Assembly: GCA_029194675.1 (NCBI GenBank) | Contig: JARFXP010000001.1 | Span: 984,501 to 1,048,500 of the forward strand | DNA: 64,000 bases | Source: Nitrospira sp. | GTDB lineage: Bacteria > Nitrospirota > Nitrospiria > Nitrospirales > Nitrospiraceae | Direction: 5' to 3' | In this document: positions 1-9,065 of the stretch, in pieces | Position numbering within the stretch: the stretch's first letter is position 1 | How the letters are laid out: every line of letters starts with the position of its first letter | Made by a program: the position numbers and the translations under genes | The notes under the pieces: model-generated | The model's database searches: none | The model's input: only the letters and a program-made list of their open reading frames with translations | What the model was told of the DNA's origin: nothing

Positions 1-829
1 GCATCACGGATTGTGGGACGGTCATCCCGAGATCGATTTCGTTGCCCAACAGGCCCCGATTTTGAATGGCCACGAAGACCGGATTGGACAAGCCGGTGAA
101 CGCAGGGACGGTGCCGAAGTTGAGGCTGATCTGGGAATAGTAGGTCACGCCGATCCTCGTGCCCTTCCTCGGCTCATAGAGCAGGCCGAAATTCCCGCCT
201 GCTCCGACGGTCGTGTCTCGTGCTTGGATCTCCCCATCGGGACGATTGGTGACGGCGAGCACATTGTTATTGATGGCGGCGTTGTAGTTCAGGTACCCGA
301 TCATGATGTTGGCCGCAGCCCCGATCGACCATTGCTCGTTGAGGCGATAGCTCGCCCCCGGCATGACGCTGACGCCGATCAGGGTGTTCTCAAGCGCGTA
401 GTAGCGGCCGACCCACCCGGAGTCATAGTTCAGCGCGGACCCGAAATTCGAAAAGAGGCCCAGGCCCACTTTGACATCCTTGCCCAGTCCATGCACATAG
501 AACGCGCTCAGGTTTGGCAGGAGGCCGACCGGATTGCCCCCATCGTTGCCGGACACGGTGGTGCCAGGGCCGGGGCTGAATCCTATGCTGGCATAGAGGA
601 GCTGGGCGCCGCCTTGGAACTGGTTCCCTTCCAGCCGACTCATCCCGGCTGGGTTCTTCAAGAGCGTGGCCGGGTCCTGCGCGCGAGCCGCCCATCCCGC
701 GCTCGCCAGACCGACGTCCGAGGTGGCGATCTCGTAGAGCGAAAGGCCACCGCCGGCCTGTGCAAAAGCCGGAAGCAACACTGCAACGGCCATGACTGTG
801 ATCGTGAGACGGCGTTTACGAATCGTCAC
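1..829 (-). CDS. OmpP1/FadL-family outer-membrane transporter, partial
   Basis: The reading frame is open from a GTG at 829 to the window edge, so the C-terminal part is missing. An AGGAGG site lies 6 bases before the GTG. The protein starts with a signal peptide ending near FAQAGGG, followed by the FadL-type N-terminus: GLSLYEIATSDVGLASAGWA, then a DPATLLKNPAGMSRL segment, which matches the N-terminal hatch signature of the FadL/TodX family. The family forms a 14-stranded barrel that takes up hydrophobic compounds such as long-chain fatty acids. It lies 136 bases downstream of SYLF gene 1 on the same strand, with a hairpin between them. A decayed copy of its first bases is found near 14.1-14.2 kb, after SYLF gene 2. 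The substrate is not known. Confidence 0.88.
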   Translation of the reverse strand, partial: MTIRKRRLTITVMAVAVLLPAFAQAGGGLSLYEIATSDVGLASAGWAARAQDPATLLKNPAGMSRLEGNQFQGGAQLLYASIGFSPGPGTTVSGNDGGNPVGLLPNLSAFYVHGLGKDVKVGLGLFSNFGSALNYDSGWVGRYYALENTLIGVSVMPGASYRLNEQWSIGAAANIMIGYLNYNAAINNNVLAVTNRPDGEIQARDTTVGAGGNFGLLYEPRKGTRIGVTYYSQISLNFGTVPAFTGLSNPVFVAIQNRGLLGNEIDLGMTVPQSVM

Positions 830-910
830 GACTCACCTCCTATGTTGCGGTCGCGTGAGACAGGTGGAAGAAAAGCGAAAACGTGGAGCCGCCACCGCCT
901 GCCTGATGCT

Positions 911-943
911 CCGGCCCCTGACGATCGATGTCGCAGGGGCCGG
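911..943 (-). terminator. GC-rich hairpin downstream of SYLF gene 1
   Basis: A perfect 10-base stem (ccggcccctg at 911-920, caggggccgg at 934-943) with a 13-base loop lies 21 bases after the SYLF 1 stop codon. There is no T-run after the stem, so it may be a terminator or an mRNA 3' stabiliser. The same stem occurs at 14221-14253 after SYLF gene 2. Confidence 0.55.
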
Positions 944-964
944 ACCGGACCAACTCTGACTCGA

Positions 965-1675
965 TCAGAACTTGGCAGCAGCGTTGCGGAGGTCGGCGGA
1001 TTTGGGATTACTGACGCTGCGCTTGACGATGATGTCCGTCGGTCGCACGGCTTGCCCATAGTAGGCCGCGTTGGAATCATCGGAGACCGCAATGATAGAG
1101 CCATTCACCGACATTCCGACGAAGGCCCCTTTCTTCTTTGCATAGCCGACGAGATCCGCGGTGATCCCTTTCACAGACCCTCCTTCACCGACCGGGCCTA
1201 GCGCCATGCTGGCGTCAAGCCCGAGTTTGAAATCGTGGCGATAGAACTGTTCCAGCCCCCTCTGGTTCCGCACGATAAAGACGGTCTCCGAGACGTCGCC
1301 TCCGGCCTGCAAGCCGAAGCTGGCAGAGCCGATGTTGTAAAAAGCCGGCTCGGACCATTTCTTCGTTTCCTCGTCACGGACGAGCAACACCCCGCTCCCC
1401 CCCGCCCCGCCGAAGATGAAGGCGCCACGGAGGATTTGCGGCACGATGTAGATGGCTTTGGTGTCCTGTTTCAGATCACGGAGCGCCGGTCCCATGCTGG
1501 GATCTGCGAAAAAGCTTTCCAGCGTCATCTTGGCCTTGTCCACGAGCTGCTGTTGTTCCGCGAAATCCTCGGCGAGGGCTGTCACTGCGCCACCCGCAGC
1601 CACTGTTCCGGTGAGAACCGCTGCGAGGAGAGCTCGGGTGAACATGGCGAATCTCCGCTGCTGACAAAACCGCAT
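965..1675 (-). CDS. SYLF (YSC84) domain lipid-binding protein, copy 1
   Basis: This 236-residue exported protein has a signal peptide (residues 1 to about 35, ending TALAED). The rest is a SYLF/Ysc84 domain with the family motif FGGAGGSGVLLVRDEETKKW followed by FYNIGSASFGLQAGGDVSE. SYLF domains bind phosphoinositides and membranes in eukaryotes; the bacterial exported forms probably act on envelope lipids, but their role is not established. The ATG at 1675 was chosen because AAGGAGGT lies 6 bases upstream; the frame stays open further up without a ribosome site. It is near-identical in plan and equal in length to the copy at 14273-14983, and the promoter, leader and hairpin are shared. Six SYLF genes occur in this window. 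Confidence 0.92.
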   Translation of the reverse strand: MRFCQQRRFAMFTRALLAAVLTGTVAAGGAVTALAEDFAEQQQLVDKAKMTLESFFADPSMGPALRDLKQDTKAIYIVPQILRGAFIFGGAGGSGVLLVRDEETKKWSEPAFYNIGSASFGLQAGGDVSETVFIVRNQRGLEQFYRHDFKLGLDASMALGPVGEGGSVKGITADLVGYAKKKGAFVGMSVNGSIIAVSDDSNAAYYGQAVRPTDIIVKRSVSNPKSADLRNAAAKF

Positions 1676-1807
1676 CTTGGTACCTCCTTGTAGTTGACTG
1701 TGTTTTGTCTTATCCGATCGCTTAGCGGACGCGCCGGCACGAGATGAGTTGAAGCGCCGACTCGACATACCGCAGTTAATGAATCGATCGCAGACAAAAG
1801 TTTGTAA

Positions 1808-1837
1808 GCTATACCCCAGTAAAGAAGGATGAGTCAA
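1808..1837 (-). promoter_or_regulatory. Sigma70-type promoter of SYLF gene 1
   Basis: Read on the minus strand, TTGACT (1832-1837) is followed after 18 bases by TATAGC (1808-1813). The same pair and spacing are kept upstream of SYLF gene 2 (15118-15147) although the flanking sequence has diverged, which supports function. It leaves a leader of about 125 bases before the ATG at 1675. Confidence 0.6.
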
Positions 1838-1924
1838 TGATAAGGTGTTAATCCGGTGTTGAATTATTGAGAAATTGGAGTAGGTATATATCGCTAGGGC
1901 CTCTGCAAGAACAAGGACAAACCG

Positions 1925-2036
1925 TCAATGGGGGGGCGAGCTGCACCAACCACAGTCGCTAAGAAGGCGCTCGCGTTCTGTGCAGCCGCTAGAAACCGGT
2001 GCAGGTAGTCAGCGATCCCCTCACGACTCACGATCA
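1925..2036 (-). pseudogene. 3' tail relic of a lipoprotein gene
   Basis: Just after the membrane protein gene stop at 2043, the minus strand reads VSREGIADYLHRFLAAAQNA. This matches the C-terminal end of the lipoprotein encoded at 18404-18985, which reads REGITDCTHRFLAAAQDA. No start or upstream part of such a gene is present, so I read it as an orphan gene end left by recombination. The remaining bases between 1676 and 2042 hold only the SYLF promoter and leader. Confidence 0.55.
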
Positions 2037-2042
2037 CCTATG

Positions 2043-3230
2043 CTAGGCCAGCACCTTCAGCAACACACCCAGGACCTCCTCCATCGGAACCAACGTGCCC
2101 AGCAGCGGCAGGAAGGGGAGTAAGGTCACGAGGAGCAGTACCAACAAGTCATCCTTGTAGAGCGGGAAGATCGACATCGCATGCACGGCAGCTACGGAGC
2201 TGCCGAGGTGCGACACGGCCCGGAAGTCCGCCTCAGCGTCGTCCGGCCAAGCTTCACGCGAAAGCCATTTCTCCTCCACGTGCTGGATCTGATGGCTGGC
2301 CAGCTGACCGTAACGGTACTTCGCGTTCTCCTTGGCCTCATAGAGCCGCCGGACAAACAGCAAGACAGGCCCCACAATCAGGAGCAGCAGGAACGCCACG
2401 ACCCCGCCGAATTCCCATTGGTATTCCAGGGGCGACCGGCCTTCATAGACCACGAGGTCGGCAAACCCACCGACGGCCATCGCTGTCACCGCAAACGCGA
2501 AGCCGGAAAACGCTCCGAGGGACACGCTCAGGAAACCCAGCCCCCCTGCCCCGTCCCGATGGGCCGGGCTCAGCCGCAATTCCAACCCGGAGGTCTGCCA
2601 CAATAGCCGCCACCAGAGCCCCAATCGCCACAGCCACCGCCAGAGGAGGAACGCGTACATCGGAAAAGCAACCAGAAAATACCACCACCCGGCCAGGGAG
2701 ACGGCGAGGTGCCCTTCCCTAACCGACAGACGCCAAGTGGCCTCAGGAAGCTCGAAGAAAAAGACGATCGGGACCATACACTGCAGGTAGGCCAACCCAA
2801 GCAGCGCGGCTTCCACTCTCCCGGAGTGGCTGAGTCGGATGACCTCACGAACCAGTGCGTCGAAGCGCGCTCGCGCAGCGTTCCTCACCAATCCTCTGAG
2901 CGGAAACTGCTGGACGACCTCGCGAAGTAGCCTCTCGCACAACTCCTCAGCGAACAGGAAGGCCGGGACAGTGAGCAGAAACCGCACATTCACCTCGAAG
3001 TCCATCAGGAAGGACTCCATACGTGTGGGTCCGAGTACCAGGCCTTGCAGCGCGGAGAGGATAGCCATCGGCACCCAGGCGACCAGTACCATGAAGAGCA
3101 CGCAGCGTCCAAGGCGCCGCTTCCCCGCCTGCACAAGGCCAAGCCTTTCTTGCAGACGGTAGAAGGGACCGCCGCTGAAGATTGGAAACGTCGAAGGATT
3201 AGAGGGTCGTTCGCTATCCTGATCGTTCAC
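2043..3230 (-). CDS. Polytopic inner-membrane protein of unknown function
   Basis: This 395-residue protein is not recognised. It has about seven hydrophobic segments, near residues 44-64, 82-97, 143-163, 178-204, 240-262, 274-293 and 365-388. Between them lie charged loops, including an arginine-rich stretch around residue 115-130. It has no signal peptide beyond the first membrane segment and no catalytic motif I can name. The start is a GTG at 3230 with a modest CAGGTAG 5 bases upstream. It could be a transporter-like or sensor-anchor protein; neither is supported by a motif. It lies 170 bases after the gene that starts at 4048, on the same strand. Confidence 0.7.
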   Translation of the reverse strand: MNDQDSERPSNPSTFPIFSGGPFYRLQERLGLVQAGKRRLGRCVLFMVLVAWVPMAILSALQGLVLGPTRMESFLMDFEVNVRFLLTVPAFLFAEELCERLLREVVQQFPLRGLVRNAARARFDALVREVIRLSHSGRVEAALLGLAYLQCMVPIVFFFELPEATWRLSVREGHLAVSLAGWWYFLVAFPMYAFLLWRWLWRLGLWWRLLWQTSGLELRLSPAHRDGAGGLGFLSVSLGAFSGFAFAVTAMAVGGFADLVVYEGRSPLEYQWEFGGVVAFLLLLIVGPVLLFVRRLYEAKENAKYRYGQLASHQIQHVEEKWLSREAWPDDAEADFRAVSHLGSSVAAVHAMSIFPLYKDDLLVLLLVTLLPFLPLLGTLVPMEEVLGVLLKVLA

Positions 3231-3400
3231 GCGCTACCTGCCAGTCTCGTTCATCTTCCAACTCCTGAACCAGCCCAACCCTCCTCCATTCTGATTGCAA
3301 AGCGGCCCGGCACCATCCGGCAATGCATTCGCCTTCACGCTGAACCCTGCGGCCAGACCTTCTCCACACTGTTCGCCGGACCGTTGCTGAACCAACCCGA

Positions 3401-4048
3401 TCATGCGGCCTTCGGAATCCGCATGTAATATTGATGGAATTCATCCCCGACTGCATAGATTGTCTGGTCTGGCTTGAGGTCCAACACCACGTCCTCGGTC
3501 AGGATGCGAGTGCGGTATTGCCAGCCCTTGGGCAGTTGCTTCATCCGCGCGCCAAGCGTCGCGAGCGAATCGATCGGGAACGCTTCATCGCGAGCCTGCA
3601 GGACATAGCAGTGACCGTCGGGGTCGACGAGCTCAAAGACCGGCTTGCCCTTCGCGTACACCATTCGCTGCGTCTTCTTGGGGTTGAAGATCTTGTACGG
3701 CTCGGAGCCCTTTGCCGCTTTGCTCAACATCGCCGGATCGAGTCTGGCGGCCCATCTGGCTTCAAGACCTTGAAAGGACGCCGTCGCTCCAAACGAGACA
3801 GTCTGTGAATCCATCATCCAATATTTCGGTCCGTTCTTCTGGATCGCCGCCGCGCCGAACTCCTTCTTGAGTTTCTCTAGATCCAGCCCATCCCACAGCT
3901 TGGCCGGACAGTCATTCAGTCCCGTCGTGTTATAAGCATCGATGCCGCCCGGCTTGACAACCAGGATCTCAGCGAAGCGCATATTGCGCGTGTTGGTGAA
4001 GGTATATGGCTTGACGGACTTGTTCGGCTCACTCGGCACATTTTCCAT
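3401..4048 (-). CDS. Conserved-looking soluble protein, function unknown
   Basis: This 215-residue protein has no signal peptide or membrane segment, and I do not recognise a named domain. It begins ENVPSEPNKSVKPYTF and contains AEILVVKPGGIDAYNTTGLN and, near the end, DEFHQYYMRIP. The ATG at 4048 has GGGAGGGAAGT immediately before it, a strong ribosome site. It follows the secreted protein gene ending at 4135 by 86 bases on the same strand. The combination suggests co-transcription with that gene and perhaps a shared substrate, which is inference only. Confidence 0.7.
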   Translation of the reverse strand: MENVPSEPNKSVKPYTFTNTRNMRFAEILVVKPGGIDAYNTTGLNDCPAKLWDGLDLEKLKKEFGAAAIQKNGPKYWMMDSQTVSFGATASFQGLEARWAARLDPAMLSKAAKGSEPYKIFNPKKTQRMVYAKGKPVFELVDPDGHCYVLQARDEAFPIDSLATLGARMKQLPKGWQYRTRILTEDVVLDLKPDQTIYAVGDEFHQYYMRIPKAA

Positions 4049-4134
4049 ACTTCCCTCCCTTTCGTGGGTGTCTGTCGTTGCTTCATCAGTATTGTCGGGT
4101 CGGTCGTGAGCGCATGCACAGCCGGTTGTGTGTC

Positions 4135-5622
4135 CTACCGACTCGGCCCCTTCGACTCGAACTCCGCCTTGGTCGTGTAGTAGCCTCGGGGGAAGTACGG
4201 CCCCATTACGGCTTCTTCCGTGCCTGGTTTAGTGATATTGTCGGGGCGTTCCTTCCAGTTCGGGCTGTTGCCCATGATCCGCAGGACCAGCATTCCGAAA
4301 TCGGCTCGGTTTTCCGGCCCGTCGATTCCTTCTCCGCGCGGGCTCCATTTGACCCACGCCATGCCGTTTTCCTTGGTTACGTTTCTCGGCCGGTCTTCGG
4401 GTCGGCTCACCACAATCGTGTAGTTGCGATCCTTGTCCAAGGGAACTTGAAAGTCGGTCAGGCCATCAACGACCTGCCCGGTGACGACCGATTCGCAACT
4501 GACCAGTGACCAATACTGCGTCTGAGCCTCCTGAGTCGTGGCGGCTCCCCGGCCGTCCTTGCCGGCATACGTGTCGGGAAATGTGGGCATCTTTCCCTGC
4601 ATCACGTACACCGGGCCGTAATACCGGGAAAGGTAAGTGACGAGGTACGGGCCTTCGCCGCCCCCCTCCATCGCGCCACCAAACGGGATCTCAGCGCGGT
4701 CCACCGGGGATTTGAAGACGCCGATCACCGAGTACCGAATCGTCGTGAACATAACCCACTCGGATGGATTCCGAGCGGGCACGGTTTGGGGCGTGAGCTT
4801 CGGGTCGTTGTCCTTTGCGTTGACGAGCTGCTCCCATTGCTCGAGCGTCATCGGCTTTTGCGTCTCGCCGACGATCGGCTTGGCCCACTGTTTTACGATT
4901 TGCTCGGCCGGCAGCTTCGTCCCGTCGGCGAGCTTTCCTTCATAGGTGGGGAACCCTTTCCCGCCGAAGGACGAGTTAGGCGGTCCCCAGCCGGTGCCGT
5001 CTCGATTCTGGTCGGGCAAGTAGATGCGGATGAGGCCTTGGATGTCAGTGCCTTCGCCGCCGACGTACAGCGTGTTCTTGGCGCGATTCGCCAGGTCTTT
5101 CGGCGGCTCCTTGGCAAGGACCTGGATGGTAAAGTTGCGATGCTCAGCCAAGCGATCTGCACCGACGTGAAAGGGATTGGTCGAGCCGGAATCGGGTTCG
5201 ATGTCCGCTCCCCTGAGCGACTCGCCGAAGGCAACAAACGTGTTGCGCTCCCATTTGTAAAGCGCGAACTGGAAAAACCGCGCATGCGGAAATGTCCCCC
5301 GCAAGGTCATGGAACTTCCCGCAGGCATCGCGAATCGCCCGATGAAATACGTTGAGTGCATGTCGGGCCAGAGATTCGGGTTCTGGATGGGCTTGGGGTT
5401 TTCCAGGTAATTCCAATAGACCCAGCCCCGAGGCCCTTGGAACAAACCGTCGTGCCCGTACCGCTCGTCCGTGCGGATGATATTTTCCAGCGACTTGGTG
5501 CCAGGGCGCTCCCGACCTGAAACATTGGTGCGAGTCATTTGACTCTCCCCCTCGGACGTCTGCGCAAAAACCGGCAGCATCATGCCTACAAGGACCACAG
5601 CCAACATCGTGCTGTTGTGCAC
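4135..5622 (-). CDS. Secreted protein of unknown function (495 residues)
   Basis: The protein has a short signal peptide (about residues 1-21, ending PVFAQ) and a largely beta, aromatic-rich mature part. Segments such as GPRGWVYWNYLENPKP, YFIGRFAMPAGSSMTLRG and NYTIVVSRPEDRPRN recall sugar- or ligand-binding beta proteins, but I cannot assign a family. The start is a GTG at 5622 with GAGGGG 8 bases upstream. It lies upstream of the 215-residue protein on the same strand. The organisation (large secreted protein followed by a small cytosolic-looking one) is noted without a functional claim. Confidence 0.75.
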   Translation of the reverse strand: MHNSTMLAVVLVGMMLPVFAQTSEGESQMTRTNVSGRERPGTKSLENIIRTDERYGHDGLFQGPRGWVYWNYLENPKPIQNPNLWPDMHSTYFIGRFAMPAGSSMTLRGTFPHARFFQFALYKWERNTFVAFGESLRGADIEPDSGSTNPFHVGADRLAEHRNFTIQVLAKEPPKDLANRAKNTLYVGGEGTDIQGLIRIYLPDQNRDGTGWGPPNSSFGGKGFPTYEGKLADGTKLPAEQIVKQWAKPIVGETQKPMTLEQWEQLVNAKDNDPKLTPQTVPARNPSEWVMFTTIRYSVIGVFKSPVDRAEIPFGGAMEGGGEGPYLVTYLSRYYGPVYVMQGKMPTFPDTYAGKDGRGAATTQEAQTQYWSLVSCESVVTGQVVDGLTDFQVPLDKDRNYTIVVSRPEDRPRNVTKENGMAWVKWSPRGEGIDGPENRADFGMLVLRIMGNSPNWKERPDNITKPGTEEAVMGPYFPRGYYTTKAEFESKGPSR

Positions 5623-5757
5623 GTTGTTTCCCCTCGTCTTGATTCAATTGAGGCGGTTACCGGCATGCAGACGATGAACACCTCTAAAAGGGAACATTAT
5701 TCTTTATAGCGAGAATCACCACAGGCTGTATGTCGGCGAAATTTCGCGCCTCGGTCC

Positions 5758-6774
5758 TCACTTCACCTCCCGCTCGCTCCTCCTCTGCGCGGAAGGGCCG
5801 AGTGGACCTCCCCAAATGGTCTCCGGGATCAGCGGCGTCCGAAACACCCAGCGCACGCCGGCTTGCACCGTCCAGTCTTGACCGAGAGACGAATCCCGGT
5901 TCACGATCCCCAAGCCTCCTCCAGCAAATATGTTCCAGTGGTTATCGAACCGGTAGCCGACCGTGCCCTGCAGGTTCACGGTACTCTCCAGACGCTGGGT
6001 CCAATCGATGTTCCAGGTCATCACCGCCAGGCTCCACCACCGTTCTGACCAGATCGTGTTGAGGCCCGGCTGGACCCGCAGGAAGTGGATGTCGGCTCGG
6101 CTGGGATCGCCGCCGACGGAGATGAAGTCCTCCACCTGTGTAAAAAACAACGACCGTAGCCTCGGGAGCGGGGCCGCCACCCCGCCACCCGGTCCGAGGG
6201 TGTACTTGCCCGTGCCCAGTGGCCGTTCCGAGGCCGTCGGGAACGAGGCGTCGCCGCCGATGAACAGAGCCACGTTCTGGCTCGCATAGAGTCGCCAGCC
6301 CGTTCGCACTACCGTGTCGCTGATGCCGTCCGTTGGGAATCCGGGCGCCCTGTCAAGATCAGCCCACGCATACGGGAGAGTGACCTGGAAGAGCCAGTTG
6401 GGTGTGAGCGGTACTCGGACCACGGCGGTGGCTGTGTCGAGACGAAGACCGTTGGTGAACTCAGTGTGCCCATAACCGGCTTGATAGTACCCGACGATGG
6501 CGGTGGGGTCGTTGCCGGTTGCGGCCGCTGCGGCTGAGATGCGCTTTCGTTCTTCGGCTAACCGCGTACGCTCTTCTGGCGTAGCACCCATGACGCGCGA
6601 CTCAAGCCCGCCGATTCGCCCCCCCACAGCCTCCGGCTGTTTTCCCCCGGATGGTTTGGCACCAGGCCCACCCGCCGGTCCCTCCGGTAGTTCCTTATCG
6701 GCGATGGCGACAGAGCCTGCGATGACGCCTATGGCCCACAGGATGCCAAACGCAATGGAGAGCCATCTCTTCAC
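5758..6774 (-). CDS. Outer-membrane beta-barrel (phenol meta-pathway transporter-like)
   Basis: The protein has an N-terminal signal (KRWLSIAFGILWAIGVIAGS), a short Gly/Pro-rich linker, a charged helix around residues 55-85 (TPEERTRLAEERKRIS), and then repeated amphipathic strands. Examples are VRVPLTPNWLFQVTLPYAW and WRLYASQNVALFIGGDASFP. The pattern matches the MetA-pathway-of-phenol-degradation type barrel family, a loose group of outer-membrane proteins whose substrates are mostly unknown. I chose the GTG at 6774 for the signal peptide; a TTG at 6810 is the alternative and would add 12 residues. It follows the lipase-like gene by tens of bases and is probably in the same operon. Confidence 0.75.
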   Translation of the reverse strand: MKRWLSIAFGILWAIGVIAGSVAIADKELPEGPAGGPGAKPSGGKQPEAVGGRIGGLESRVMGATPEERTRLAEERKRISAAAAATGNDPTAIVGYYQAGYGHTEFTNGLRLDTATAVVRVPLTPNWLFQVTLPYAWADLDRAPGFPTDGISDTVVRTGWRLYASQNVALFIGGDASFPTASERPLGTGKYTLGPGGGVAAPLPRLRSLFFTQVEDFISVGGDPSRADIHFLRVQPGLNTIWSERWWSLAVMTWNIDWTQRLESTVNLQGTVGYRFDNHWNIFAGGGLGIVNRDSSLGQDWTVQAGVRWVFRTPLIPETIWGGPLGPSAQRRSEREVK

Positions 6775-6821
6775 CGCCGGACAGTCGCCTTCCCGTCTCC
6801 CACTCTTCAATAATTAGCTTG

Positions 6822-8708
6822 TCACTTCTCGCCCGCATGGAGCAGGAGGATACGGCGCACCTCCTCGATGGTCTCGGGCTTCCCCTGTGTGGAATGGCTC
6901 GACCGCACCACCAGCTCGGACTCGACCCCGTCGATGTGGGCGCTCGAGTACTCCACCACTCCATCGTTGCCCTGTTCGACCGGCCCATCCCCCTCGACCG
7001 CGATGATCGAATGGGCCTTGATCGACGAGGCGACGGGGATCTTCTGCAGGCCCTGAATAAAGGGATGGTTCGGCGACATGTTGTCGACGGCCGTCGGCAC
7101 GACCGGAAGCCCCACGAGGACGTCCCGGTTCCTGAAGACGTCCTGAGAAACCTCACTGGTGAGGGGGGACGGGGTCAAGAGCCGCCTGACGAAATTGGCG
7201 AGGAATTGCCGTCCCGCCACGAAGCTGCCTCGCTGCGGGGTGGCGATGAACACCACGCGAGAGACTGCGGGCTGCGGCTCGAGGAAGAACCCCTTCTGAA
7301 GCAGGTCGCGGGTCTCGTCCTTTAGCTCCAGCTCCTGGAGCGGTTTGCGACTCACGGCGTTCCAGAGCTGATCCCCAGTGCTGATCGCCTGCATTTTCAC
7401 CAACAGGCCTCCCTGGCTATGCCCGATCAGCACCATCCGGCGCAGAGCCTGGTCCTTGCGTTCTGGGTCGAGCCGCGCCATCGCCCCGGTCAGCGCCTCG
7501 CGCAGATGGAGCGCGGACAGGACGATCGGATTGCCGGAATCGTACGAGAAGAACCAGAACTGGTAGCGGCTTCGTACCTCGTGGTCGCCGAGGAGCCGGT
7601 TGTACATCTCCATCCAACGATACGGGCTGGAGGTCGTGCCGTGCACAAAGACCACGGGGATGAGCCCGGGATGATAGGGCGTGCTGGACACGAGCGGAGG
7701 CGGCTGATCCTTTCCGGCCAGCCGACCTAAGAACCTGGACACTTCGAGGTTCAGGATCGGCAGGTCATTAAAAGTGAGCGCCAGAGCGGCCGTCGGTTCG
7801 TTCTCGAGCGGGATCTCCTCGCCGGCGATCGAGACCGCTTCCTCGTCCCAGGGGAGATGAACTTCAAGCGTACTCGTCAGCGGACGTCCCTGCACGAGAC
7901 TCTGCCTGGCCTGGGGAATCCGAAGCAGAACGGTCAGCGGCACCTTCAGGCGCGGGGCCACCATATCCCGGCCAGGCCGTGACTCATCGATGGGTCGCGT
8001 AGAAGCAGCAAGCGGGACTCCCAACCCCGGCATATGATACCGCATCGCGAGACCTTCAACCTTCAGCTCAGAGCTCGGAATCAACTGATACAGGGCGCGA
8101 TCTCCGGCGCGTAGGGCGGCGGAATCGAAGGCCACGTCCATCTCTCCGAAGGGCAGGTTGAACTTGCCGCCCTTGAGGATGACTTCTGATCTGTCCTCCG
8201 AAGCGAACGCGCTGGTGAGTGCCCACTTGTACAGGTCGGCGGCGATCCGGAGGCGCGGGTCAAAACGACCTGGGGCCAGGCCCGTCTCCTCCGGAAATAG
8301 GAAGGCGTAGGCGTAGACTGCTGCCGCGAGACGGTACTCGGACCTTTTCGCCTTCTGCCCGTGCAGGAAGGAAAGCTCGGCCAAGGCAAACAGGAGGTCG
8401 GGATCTCCCCGCTCCTGCACCATGGTCCGGTGCAGGGCGGTGATGGCATCTTCCGGATGCTCGTCGAATTCGTCGAATAGCCCTTGCTCGAAGAGCACAT
8501 TGCGCGTCGGCCAGCTTGGGTCGCCGGTGGTGACAGCGCTCCGGGCCAAGTCGAACCGGACCGTCTTGGGGTCTCCGCGAACCGCTGACACCTGCCCGGC
8601 GCATGCCGCCAGAACCAGGCACAGGATGCCGATCAGGAGGGAAAAACAATGGGGCTTCCTAGCAGGCTGCGGAAAACCTCGATTTGTGTGCTTCGACAGG
8701 CTCAGCAC
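6822..8708 (-). CDS. Alpha/beta-hydrolase lipoprotein (lipase-like)
   Basis: This 628-residue protein has a signal peptide with lipobox LAAC (Cys36). The C-terminal half is an alpha/beta hydrolase: the strand and oxyanion turn VVFVHGTTSSPYRW lie near residues 352-365 and the nucleophile elbow GHSQGG has Ser431. The N-terminal 300 residues are a separate domain I do not recognise. The family cleaves esters, often lipids, in the periplasm or on the outer membrane. The only in-frame start I can find is a GTG at 8708, which lies inside an interspersed repeat (8659-8797), so the first 19 or so residues (LSLSKHTNRGFPQPARKP) are repeat-encoded. No good ribosome site precedes it. Confidence 0.82.
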   Translation of the reverse strand: MLSLSKHTNRGFPQPARKPHCFSLLIGILCLVLAACAGQVSAVRGDPKTVRFDLARSAVTTGDPSWPTRNVLFEQGLFDEFDEHPEDAITALHRTMVQERGDPDLLFALAELSFLHGQKAKRSEYRLAAAVYAYAFLFPEETGLAPGRFDPRLRIAADLYKWALTSAFASEDRSEVILKGGKFNLPFGEMDVAFDSAALRAGDRALYQLIPSSELKVEGLAMRYHMPGLGVPLAASTRPIDESRPGRDMVAPRLKVPLTVLLRIPQARQSLVQGRPLTSTLEVHLPWDEEAVSIAGEEIPLENEPTAALALTFNDLPILNLEVSRFLGRLAGKDQPPPLVSSTPYHPGLIPVVFVHGTTSSPYRWMEMYNRLLGDHEVRSRYQFWFFSYDSGNPIVLSALHLREALTGAMARLDPERKDQALRRMVLIGHSQGGLLVKMQAISTGDQLWNAVSRKPLQELELKDETRDLLQKGFFLEPQPAVSRVVFIATPQRGSFVAGRQFLANFVRRLLTPSPLTSEVSQDVFRNRDVLVGLPVVPTAVDNMSPNHPFIQGLQKIPVASSIKAHSIIAVEGDGPVEQGNDGVVEYSSAHIDGVESELVVRSSHSTQGKPETIEEVRRILLLHAGEK

Positions 8709-8797
8709 GAACGGAAAACCTCAGTAAATCCAACGAGCGTTCCGTTCGTCCTGAGGCTCTCGAAGGAGGAACGGAGGGCTTTTTCGCAGCCTGCTAG
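8659..8797. repeat. Interspersed inverted-repeat element, copy A
   Basis: The element begins ctagcaggctgcggaaaa and ends with its near-complement ttttcgcagcctgctag. Inside are the nested arms cttcgacaggctcagcacg and cgttcgtcctgaggctctcg. Related copies lie at 18354-18386, 22840-22890, 23608-23877 and 56831-56985. The structure (short, non-coding, terminal inverted repeats, several copies) fits a REP/MITE-type element. This copy covers the start of the lipase-like gene. Confidence 0.75.
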
Positions 8798-9065
8798 TCA
8801 ACGAACACAAGGTAACGACGAGGGCCAGCTACTTTCTCCGGGCGGGATACTGCCCAAGATGAATTGACCTGTCAAGACCCTAAGCGTAAGATCCCGTCGC
8901 CCATGAAGTTGAGTGTGAGGTCTTGCGGGGGAGGCGATAGAGGGCTGCAACTGTCTCAGTCTGAGAAACAGTCCGGTGCCCATACATCCAAGCCGCCAGA
9001 GATCAGTCACCGATTCATGGAGGAAGTGAGGTAGGACAGGCGATGGAGGACGCCACGAGCATAAG
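8798..9065. other. Intergenic region, no gene seen
   Basis: Between the repeat element and the DUF4105 gene I see no supported reading frame. It should hold the promoter of the DUF4105 gene, but I cannot point to a clear -35/-10 pair. Confidence 0.4.

Noticed and set aside
11..1201. Plus-strand frame of 396 codons at the window start
   Set aside because: It runs opposite to the FadL and SYLF genes and across the hairpin between them.
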